Origin: Dysidea avara
Taxonomy: Eukaryota > Porifera > Demospongiae > Dictyoceratida > Dysideidae
DNA: 64,000 bases
Assembly: GCF_963678975.1 (NCBI RefSeq)
Contig: NC_089275.1
Span: 38,540,819-38,604,818, forward strand
Direction: 5' to 3'
Positions 42,101 to 53,700 of the stretch are shown here, piece after piece. A program made the translations under genes and the position numbers. Numbering within the stretch: the first letter of the stretch is position 1; every line of letters begins with the position of its first letter. Under the pieces are notes generated by a model, which saw only the letters and a program-made list of their open reading frames with translations, did not search any database and was not told where the DNA came from.

Positions 42101-44222
42101 TCAAAATGCTTACCTTAATAAATTGACTGCATGGCAATATAATATAGATGAGAACCAGGAATGTTGAAATGGTTTGCCATTAGCTTTGCCGGTAGATGTA
42201 ATGAGCCAACTGATCGAGCAACTGATTCAATTCTGTTACTGTGCTTGACAAGAAGAAGCTATAGCATCCTATAGCTACTCCCCTACCACATGAGTAGAAC
42301 CACAGGATTTAATTTATAGACATACTTGAAGGTTTCGATAACGGTTGCTACACGGAAATATCACGGAAATATGCTAGTTAAGCACCACATCGAAAACTTT
42401 TGTCTTTGAGAAGACGGACTAGCCTCATCCAGCTCATCCTCTCGCTCATCCTAGCCTAATGCAGGTGCAGCACAGGTGCCCTATTCTACCGATGATAAGA
42501 CTACTCCGTGACTGTGAGTTTCTATTAAATTAAACTGTTTCGTGTGCCTTGTGTGTACCTCAAGTTGACGGTAATAAAGCACTGCCTAGACTCGTGCTAT
42601 ACGTCAAATATAGCACTCAAAGAGTGGTCTTGAGAGAAATATAGCACTTGACTTTGCCTCGTGCTATCATATGAAGAAGTTTGCTACAAAAATGGACATT
42701 ATTGTGCTCAAGCACAAAAACACTAGCAAACTTGATTACTTGTTTCTCATCCACAAAATTTTGGATTTCCATGTGGGTGGGAGGTCATTTTTGATTATTC
42801 ATTATTAAAGAAAATGCTCCAAGTCAGGGTGTCTGTTATAAAGGTTAGCTAAAGTCCTGTAAAGGCTAATATTTTCTGAGGTGCAAGTAACAGTTGGTGT
42901 GCTGTGAAATGATACCCAGCCTTCTTAGCCTCAAAATATGTGTACACATGGTTGATAATAGCAATAATGAAATTTGAGGTGGTGGGATAAAAAGTGATGC
43001 AGGCAGGGATGAGAAAACAATGAATCAAAGTTTGCCTGGCCTAAATTTCACAACTAACTTGCAGAGTACGCTTTTGTTTCAGTATAGCACTAATGTAGTG
43101 AGAATTAATGGGTGTCAAGAGGTCGGAATGCCATAGAGTGTTCCTTTCCAAATATCCACCATTAAATTCACCATAGAACAAGAAAATGATTTTCAATCTC
43201 AGACTGAGATGCTTAAAGTTTGATTTCCTTCTGTTATACGTAGCTCATTAAAATTGCCATTCACTGTTCTTTCCAAATCTAGTCCAGAATCTGAGGTATC
43301 TATCACATGTCATGGGTTATTATGCCATTTTTTACATGACCCTGAAACACCCAATGCAAAATGTATGGGGAAATTTGTTACACCGCATTAGTGTAGACCA
43401 GTTTGATTCAAAATTTTCATGAATTGGGCTTATTCTAGCATCATTGTGCTTGTAGAGAGTTGCTCTACACTTAATCACGTATCACACTTGGAAAGTTGCT
43501 TGGAAAGTTGCTAAATGGACACGAGATAGGTGGTGCACAGTGATTTATTTCATCATACAGTACAGTAGTACTGTATATTAAAGATCATGAAGGTTTGGGC
43601 TTTTCTGACCAACTAAATCCAGCCTCACAATACCTTCATGCCACCTTGGCAGTATTGGTTAGGTATAGCTGGTCCCTGAAGTGCCTTCTTTTGGTGGGTT
43701 TACCTTGGAGTCTCGCTTGGAAAGTATCAGCTGCATTCCAACTATGAGTTCAGAATTAGGTCACCATGGTAATATGCTATTCATGGCACAAACTACACAA
43801 TTTGTTTCATAAATACTTAAAACTGGGTACTGCAATTTGATTGGCTCTGCCACTTTAGTGATATCGCAGTAATCACACATACAAGTACTGTATACTACAC
43901 TTACCAGACCCAGACCCTTCCTTTTATAATAAAGTGAGCATGTGTAGCTATAGTTACAGTAACAATAACTGTAACTGTGAAGTGTATACATTATTTGAAA
44001 GGCAAATCTCTACCAAATACAAAGAGCATTGTTAATACAATTGTATTTTTAAAATTTTAAAATGGTATACGAAATCGGTATTAAAAATGGTGTAAATAGA
44101 ATGCACTGTACAAAGTTAATAGAAGTACACTGCAAAGTCTTCATGTAGATTACAATAATAAGTGCAATATTAACACTTGATAAAATCTATTATAAAGTTA
44201 CGGGTTTTATTAAGTTATTTCA

Positions 44223-44702
44223 TCATTTTGCAAATGGTGAAGGGACTGTGACCACAGCTCGACTTGGTGATCCAATAATCACACAAACATTGGATGAGCC
44301 ACTCATTACTTGTAAAGTGACATTGAATATTCCAGGCTGTCCACTACGTAGTTCTTCAGGAAACACTCTTATGGGAACTAGAGCAGTATTAATGGTAACT
44401 GGAAACAACACTTCCATTGTTCCCTCAGTGAAAAATGCTTCAGCTGTACAGAAATAAAAGTACAACATGTATCAGTGAAACAGTTACTGTATTACTATAC
44501 TGTATGTACAGTACATCGTATACAAATGTTACATACAGTTAAAATCTGTATATGTACGTACTTCGTTCTGATAGTTCTGCAGCAGAAGTTGATACATTTA
44601 CAAGAAAAGGATTACGAAATTCTCCAAATGCTTGTACTCGTACAATAGCATTAGTTTCATTGACATCTACATCATAACTACTAGCAGTAAAATTGACCAC
44701 AA
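44223..44702 (-). CDS. Gene 3 C-terminal Calx-beta domain 14 and stop
   Basis: Exons 44562-44702 (VVVNFTASSYDVDVNETNAI) and 44223-44443 (AEAFFTEGTMEVLFPVTINT, ending SPFAK). Stop TGA at 44225-44223. An AATAAA hexamer is read on the minus strand at 44211-44206, close after the stop. Confidence 0.84.
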
Positions 44703-47700
44703 CTATAGAAGACAACAAAGTATGATAAACAGTATGATTACTTATTTGCAGAAATTTCACACCTCCAGAATTGATTATTTGTCCATCTGCCATGTCATTG
44801 TCACCTGTCTTAACCAACAACCTTCCAGTGATATCGCTGAACTCATCAGGGACAGTCAAGGTAAATTTCAACATTTCAGTTTGCTCAAGTAATTCATCCT
44901 TTGTGATGTTCAATGTGACACTTGCTTGTGAAGCACCAGGAGTGAATACAGCAATTAATGGGTCTGAGGCAAAGTCAACTCCACCACCAGTGGCACCATC
45001 TGTAAAATAAATGTATTGTTGATAAAACTCAATCAGATAGTTTTTACAATTTCAACACACTTAACATGCTACATGTATGTGATATTAGAAGATCCACGAT
45101 TACATATTTATAATACAAGCGTATCGTACTATATAGTTACACACTTAACTAATATAATAGTACGATGCAGCTACAAAAATATAGCAATAATGTGCATGTG
45201 TGTGCCTATACTATATTTAATACCACACTAACATACTTGGGCCTCCAATTTCCATAGGAGTTACTACAACTGAGAATGGCCATATAGAAAATCCATCTGC
45301 TTCTATGGTAATTGTAATTGTACCATTTCCTTCCTCATCAGAATATAAGGCTTGAGTGAAGTTCACATATATTACTGCAGGGAAATAATTGTGTAATATC
45401 ATCATACAGCTACATACAGTACATAAGTGGACTATATAGTTAATACAATTGGATAAGGCTCATCCATTTAAGGATGGACACAATATTCCTTTAGAGAAAG
45501 TTATTTACACATATACATCTCAAGCATTTCTAAGCTCTTTCAGGCTTCAGCTGCTTGTAACAGAAGAAGTATATAAGAACGATATACGTAGAACACCTGT
45601 TGCACTAGTAAACAATTCATCACCCAGTGTTACAGGTATAAAGTGTGCTGCTTTGTATCGCTGCAGAGAAATGAAGCCTAATAGAATTAGAGATCTTAAT
45701 TTCAATGCATAACTTGTTAAAAATGTCGGAACCAATAAGATACTCAAAGTCAAGACACATTGACCTAAACAGTAGATGTGTGTGTGGATGTGTGGACTTA
45801 TAATATCTGGTTACAAACACAAATATGTGTATAGTTATGCTAGTAGTAAAGCAAATACACTTACTATCAGTGTCTTCAATCTCAGCAACTGCCTCACTAG
45901 GATCACCTAAGCAAACTCCAAGAAGTGATGCAGCAGAAGATGTTGATAAAGATAGGTTGAAGAACTCAGATCCTTCTCTTAGACAATCTGGGTTGATAAC
46001 TACATCTACAGTTTTCTCAGTCTCTCCAGGATTGAATATTACTGATATGGCTTCATTGGCGTAATCGACTTCTGCTCTAGCAGATCGTGGATCAGACTCT
46101 AATGGTGTTATTATGACAGTGTATGGTATTGATGCTGTCCCTGTGGCTACCACTGTCACTGGTATTATACCATCTGCTTCAGCTCCTGAATATTCAGTGG
46201 AATTAAACATCACTTTCACAGCTATAGTGATGACAGGAGACAGCATGAACCATACTAATGGCTTTACCCTTACGTCACTTACAATTGTTATTGTTATTTA
46301 GAATCACTCCATTAGCCGTGAGGACAGCTCCATTCAACAGACAAGGAACAGTTTCATCTCCTTCATGATGAACTCCAATGATTTCTATTGTAAACTGTTC
46401 AGTTGGTTCTAGTATTCCATCATCAATGAGGTTTACAGTGGCTACTTGAGATGTGCTGCCAGCAGGGAAAGTCACATTTACCAACACATCATCATAATCT
46501 TCACCTCCTTTTAAAGGTAATACAACGGTGGTAATGAAACTACACATAGTTATAAAGTGTGATGAATTTTGTAATAAGACATGTACATGTGTATATATCA
46601 TAGAAGCATACTAACCAACTGCTGAGTCAGTGCTAGTCCTCACTTCTACAAGTACAGTACGATCAACTGGTCCTGATAATACAAGTTCAAATTCCATGGG
46701 AGAATCAGTTTCTAAATTGGACACTGTTTGTTCAGCGAACTGTATGGTAACAGGAGCTAAAGGAGAAAAGAAGGTACTAATACAGTGGATTGTAAATATG
46801 TGTACTATGTATGTTTGTCAGATGTACAATAGGATAAGCGACCAATTATCAATCAGCTTTGTCCTTTAACTCATAACTCAGTGAAGGAAGGCCTGTACTA
46901 ACATCCTCAAAAATGTACTCAAAGCCTGCATGGTATACACTATTAATTGTAAGATAATTCACCTGTATCTGTGATTGTTCCTACTGATAGCGATGGTGAT
47001 AGAAGTCTAACATTAGTGTCAAAACGTCTCAAGATCATGTTGAAATTTTCAGAGCTTTCAATTAGGCAATCATTTATGATGGGAACATTCACAATTTTTG
47101 TAGTATCACCAATTTCAAAAGTAATATTTACAATTGTATCACTGTAATCCACACCACCTCCTGTTAATAAATAATATAAGCATACAAACAATCAAAATTA
47201 CCAACATACCCTGAGCTTGTGTAGGGATAGTCTCCTCACTAAACACTTGTACAGTTACTGGACTATCTGAAGATCCAACCAACTCAATAACAAATGTAAT
47301 GAAGCCATTGGACTCTGGAGCAGTGCTAGAATCACTTCGGAATCTTACCCCTGTGGGTTAAAAATCTCTGTATACACAATGTCTTTTACATGCACTTATA
47401 CAGCAAATTCGACTGTTAATCTATCACATTATGTATTATTAACACTTTACACTATCACCATACCTGGTTCATCATTGTCATCTATTATACCAGTGGCATT
47501 CATTGGATCTACAATCTCCACTAAGTCTGGTGTGTCATCTGTTCTCTTGAGAACTAATCCAAATGCTTCACTCCCTTCATCAATGGTATCTTCAGTTATG
47601 TTAATGGACACTTCTGCACTAGTGTCTCCAACACCAAATGTGACATCAAAAGCACCAGAATCATAATCAACATCAGCTACAAAGCAATATCAAAAATTCT

Positions 47701-50700
47701 GTGTGCAGTACAGTAAATTCATTATGTAGTCACTAAACACAAATGCATTAGTACAGTATTAATGTAGGTTTGCATACACTGATGAATACCTGTGGCCATT
47801 CCCAAATCAGGTAGATCAATGTCTTCTGTGCAGACTTGTACAGTGAATGGTACATTAGCTGGTCTGTTGGTTTCTATAAAGAATGTCAAACTACCAGCTG
47901 ACTCATCATCTCTGACCACAGTTGTGTTGAAGCGAACAGTTACTACATAGAAATAACACTTTGTAAACTTAGTTTCTTATACACAATATATATAAAACTT
48001 AAAATGTGCAATTTAGCTGCAGTGTGAAAAATATCAATAAAAAATGTATGTGTGTTACTATAAAAATCTATAAATCTGGCCTCCTTAAAATATATGCCTA
48101 TTTTAACTATCAATGTAACCATACCTGTTTCATCATCATCATCTATTATACCAGTGGCTCTCATTGGATCTACAATCTCCACAAAGTCTGGTGTGTCATC
48201 TGTTGTCTTGAGAACTAGTCCGAATGCTTCATTTCCCTCATCAATGTTATCATCAGTTATGTTAATACAGACAATTGCACTAGTGTCTCCAACGCCAAAT
48301 GTGACATCGATGGCATCAGAAACATAATCGTCATCAGCTGTGAAAACATTCAACAAGTAAAATCAAACATCATCTGTACAGTACACTGCAAGTACGTACA
48401 GACACATTGCATCCTTATACAGTGGAACTTCTTAAAAATGATATTACGTACAATTAGGGAAATGTGATAATGAAGACACCTGTCCATTGTAGTCTGACAG
48501 CACATACAGACTCCTGAAATAAGGACATTTGGCACCTCACTATTAAGAGCACTTTAGCATGGTCTCAAAGTATATCTGGGTAAGGTTCCACTGTAACAGT
48601 TTTATGTAATGTGCACCCAACCTGTAGCTGTTTCCAAACCAGGTCCTACAACAATATTTTCTGTACACACTTGTATAGTAAATGATACATCAGCAGGTCT
48701 GTTGGCTCCTATAACAAATTTCAGACTACCAGCTGACTCATCATCTCTGACCACAGTAGTGTTGAAGCTAACAGTTACTATAAAGAGATATCACTCTATG
48801 AATTGTTTTATCACTATATACAAACATCAGTAATATTGTACAATTGTTATTAATTCTTACATGGTGTGTCATCATCAATGATGATACCCAGTGAAGTGTT
48901 TTGTTCAGCTATTGTGACAGGTTCATCTGGTAATTCATCTATTCTTACATGAAACATTTCAGTGTCTTCAATCACAAGATCAGGAACAACTGGTACAGTT
49001 ATATTAACCATAGTAACTCCAGCTGGGAATGTTACATTAACCACAGTTGGTGTGTAATCCTCATCTCCTGTAGTAGAAAATATTATTTGTTAAAACAGAA
49101 CTATTCCAAAACAGATATATAAATTAACATATTACTGTATACCCAAAGCATGTTTATATTATGGTACTTGTACTGTACATTTATGTATGACCATATTATG
49201 TAATATCACCATGCAGTTAAGGATGTCAAAGCATGCATACTTCTAGCAGACACTGGATCTGTCTCTCCTGAGGTTACTTGAACAGTGAAGGGTTCATCAA
49301 ATGGAAATGATGAAATAAGAGTGAAGGTTGCAACACCATCAGATTCACCAACTGTAGTAGAGTTAAATAAGAACTGGACACCTAGTGAGTAGAAAAATCA
49401 CATTAATTCTGAATAGCCTAATGGAGCTGTATTCTCACTTGGTATTTCATCATCAAAAATGGTCCCCACAGCAACTGATGGATCAGCAAAGGTCACATTA
49501 TAAGGACTATCTGGAATGTTCTTCAGAAAAACTTCAAATGTTTCATCAGCTTCAGCAATAACATCATTAGTGATTGGAACAGCAAAGACTTGACTGTTAT
49601 CTCCATTGTTAAACGTGATGTTGGTCACCACACTAGTATAGTCTATATCAGCTAGTGATGGGATAAATATCATGATTATGTGTGTATACACTAAACATGC
49701 AGTTAAACACACTCACATGTGTACAAGTGAATGATTGCTCTATTAGAGAGTTTGCGATTTTCATAGTGCATTACTTCAAGTAAGAAATTATATTGTACAG
49801 TAGCTGTTATACAGGTTACTTAAATGTCCAAAACATCGTAATAGCCAATAGGTAAAGGATATTACTTTTTGAAGTCTTGTAAAGTAGTTAAAGTCATACA
49901 ACAACTGTGGTTCTTCATAAACAACAAACCTCCAGCAGAGACGGGGCTACTGTCTCTTGTACATACTTGTACAGAGAATGGACTATCAGATGTCACCAGG
50001 GATATCACGGTGAATAGTATGGATCCACCAGACTCCACTGCACTGCTGGCACTGTTCAGGAACTGCACAACTAAAAAAATAAAACAGGTGTGTGATGTAG
50101 TAACAATGAATACATGTTCAATGAAGCCACTTACAACAGTTCAACACTAAATATTGTATATGAACATTATTTAGAATTATTTCTTACTGAGAACATCATC
50201 ATCAATGATAGTACCAACTGCCATGGATGGATTCCCAATTAGGACATTATCAGGAGTTGAGTTACTTGTCTTCAGTGACCCAACAAAAGTCTCATCCTTC
50301 TCATGTACTTCATCATCAGTTACACTAACAACCACTGACACACATGTTTCACCAGGAGCAAATGTGACAGTTTCACTGGCAATAGCAGTATAATCTGGAC
50401 CATCTGTAAGATTATAACATTTACAATTACAGTGTAACTCTTAAGAGTACGTATGTGTATGTACTTGTATGTATGTAGCATGTGTATAAAGCAGGTGTCT
50501 ACTGTAGGAAAATATTGGGATTTCAACATGGCAGGAATGGCATATTTCTATCCTTCTTAGTCACAAAAACTGTATTTAAGGTGTTCAGGTGACCACATAC
50601 AGAGCTACACCTATATGTTGTGTACATACACAGATGACCAGTTAGGTGCTTGGTCCACCTCCACCCTACATTAGTGTAGACCTACCTACTGTAATTTAAA

Positions 50701-53700
50701 AATGTAATTGTAAAGTGATCCAATCATTGGCCTTACAAGTACAATAGTTTTAAGTTAAATGACAATGATTCCAAACACTTATCTAACGAGTTAGACTTTA
50801 GCTAAACAATAGCCCTACAATTGTTATTCAATGATAACTGCAGACAAATTATTTTATATTGCATAATGTCATTACATGGTACAGTACCTTCAGCTGATAG
50901 TGGGTCAGATTCTTGTGTACAGAACTCCACAGAAATCTGTTCATCAAAAGCTTGTGATAATTGTACAGTAAATGTGATGCTGCCATTTCCTTCTGTTGCA
51001 GAATAAGAACTCTCTTTAAATAACACCATTATTATTGGTAGGGGAGAGGGGGAAGGACTGGGGCTGGGGGAAGGACTGGGGCTGGGAGAAGGACTGGGGC
51101 TGGGGGAAGGACTGGGGCTGGGTGAAGGACTAGGAATGACAGTGGTGATCACTGGAGGTGGAGTAGTTGGTGATGGAGTAGGACGATCCTTACATACACA
51201 CATTGCGGCCCTTTCTTCCATTGTAGGAGGTAACTGAACTGGTAATCCCATACCATCATCAGGATCATCTGTGGATTATAGTAAAGCATTATATATAACA
51301 CATAATACATATTAGTAAGGCTAATAATATGGGTAGTATATGTTAGCATTTTAAAACCCAGCATACCTATTATTTTCACATCGGCAAAGAATGGTTTACC
51401 AGCCCAGACATTGAGTGTCTTTTGAACACTTTTGGGAATGGTCAGCAACAAGCGGAATTTCTCATTTCCTTCCCTGATGTCATCATCAATGATTACAATA
51501 CATACACTGCTTCTAGATTGTCCTGGCTTAAAGGTTGTCCGATAAATGCCACTCTCAAAGTCTACATCAGCTGAAAGCGTAATAAAACAGAATCACTAAT
51601 CAATGTAATGTAGAACATCATCTTTCCTAATACAGATATCCTTGACATGCACACATACACAGAAGTTGTAATCTAATTGCTACATTTCATTGCTTCAAGG
51701 AGTGGCATGTAGTTATAAATATTTGTCCTGTACCTCTAGCTGATGGTATGTAGTGACCCACAGCATAGACTCCAACTCTAAATTCTTTCTTCACTTCTCC
51801 CACTACCACCAGTGTCACTGATAACATAGTACACGATTCTTGTACTGTGTAGAATGATCTCTCAATATGAACACTGATTGGGGCTAATGAAATGTATACA
51901 AGTTTGCAGTAAACAAAGCAACCACATAACATATTAATAACTTACAAGGTGTCGGTGGTTTGGGTGGTTTTGTAGTTGGTGGTCTAGTGGTCGGAGGTTT
52001 TGTAGTTGGAGGCCTTGTAGTGGGTGGCCTTTCATCTGTTACAATAGTAAATAATTTATTCTTTTAAGGTACCAACAAAATATTACCATCTTTTATGAAA
52101 ACAGTAGCACGTGAAGGATCTCCTAGTTTTACACCATTTGCTTTATGATGGTTTGGTATAGACAACTGCACTCCAAATGCTTCTGTTCCCTCCAACAGTT
52201 TATCATCAAATATTTGAACTTTGATATAAATCACATTTTGGTTTCCAGGTACAAGAGCAAAGAATACACCAGTTTGTACATCAGCACTGCTTGCTGTGAA
52301 AGTGCAAACATTGACATATAATTATAAAAACGTCACACAATTCGCATGGTATAGTAGGATTCTCCTCTATAATGAGCGGCGCCTACTAAAAAGTTTAATA
52401 ACGACCATCATAGTATATTATATAAAAATATTATAAGACTAAGTGCACTTAATTTAACATCCACCATTAAAAACAAGAAACCACTTACCAATTGCAAATT
52501 TAGAAAATGGTCTGCCTGCCTGCCTGCCCATCTCACCCACCCACCCACCCGCCTGCCCGCCCACCCACCTTCCACCTGAAGCTGCCTGCCGGACCATGCT
52601 AGAGGTCAAATGAAGCAGCACACAGCCACACAATAACAAAATCTTGGGTGGCATGTGCCTTTTGGGGTTCTATATTTTCTGTACTTTGCTTTTCCCTTTA
52701 TCTTCAATTAGATACGAGGTAATTTCTTCTTCATTCAAGATCATACCAAGACATTAATTTTCCTTTCCATAGAGGAGTGTATTTAGATGCCACAAAGTTT
52801 TGAAGTGTTTAAGTTACTGTTAGAGGGAGTAGATACCTGTAACTGCACCTTGAGCTGCACTCACAACATAAAACAATTGCAAGGTCCTATCATGCCCCTA
52901 AGCAATAAGAACATGCTGCAACATCCTTGAGCAGTACACAGTGATCATGATGTATGATTTGCTGCAAGACATTACAAACCATGCCCCCTTAAACTATTGT
53001 GTACTCTAACAATTGAGATACTCTAATAAAATAGTGACAGCCATACCACTATCCTATGTATGTTATAACAAAAAGTTAATGAATCATTTATAATATATAG
53101 TGAAGTAGGATTCCAGTGATAAGTAGTGAAAAAAGAGGTATGAATAATGGAAGCTATTATGACATTCAGTAGCTGTGTGGCAAAATTCCTACTTTAACAC
53201 TAAAAAGATGGGTCAATGTAGTGATTTTCTCATATGTTGTATCTATTTCACTATATTTTATCACTAGGACCCTACTTCACTTTAATTGTACTGGTGCAAA
53301 ATTACATAATTATTATAAATTTTTGTGAAAATAACAATTACATGGGTGGTGTTAATGTAGCACTGTACACCAAAATTAATGCTGTACAAACCTGGATAGC
53401 GCTGGAACTCAGTGTTAGATACAAATACTTTGTAGTTAAATGAAATTGGAAGATATCTTTTACCAATGATTACCACTTTTAATGTTACATAACCAGCAGA
53501 TTCATCTACCATGTATTCTCCTTGACTGAACTGTACCATAGTATTACCTGTATGGATGTATGTACATGTATCAATAGGACTAAATGTGAAACACCAAGAT
53601 CTCACCTTGTGGTTTCTTACTTGGATGAATTGGTTTAATTGTGGTTGGTGGTGGAGGTGGTTTGGTAGTCTGTGGTTCATCATCTGTAAATAAATTACGA

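Larger units (their letters stand above)
40116..44222. other. Intergenic region between genes 3 and 2
   Basis: Holds an hAT-like MITE (40354-40691), a small perfect hairpin (40940-40979), a Harbinger-like MITE (41512-41943) and CA-rich microsatellites (42028-42100). Near 44090-44110 and 16220-16250 genes 3 and 2 share TGTAAATAGAATGCACTGT downstream of their stops, a relic of common 3' flanks. No gene seen. Confidence 0.6.

Noticed and set aside
45449..45712. 87-codon plus-strand open frame in a gene 3 intron
   Set aside because: No recognisable family; it sits in an intron and gives no splice or promoter support. It might be a worn transposon piece but this cannot be shown.
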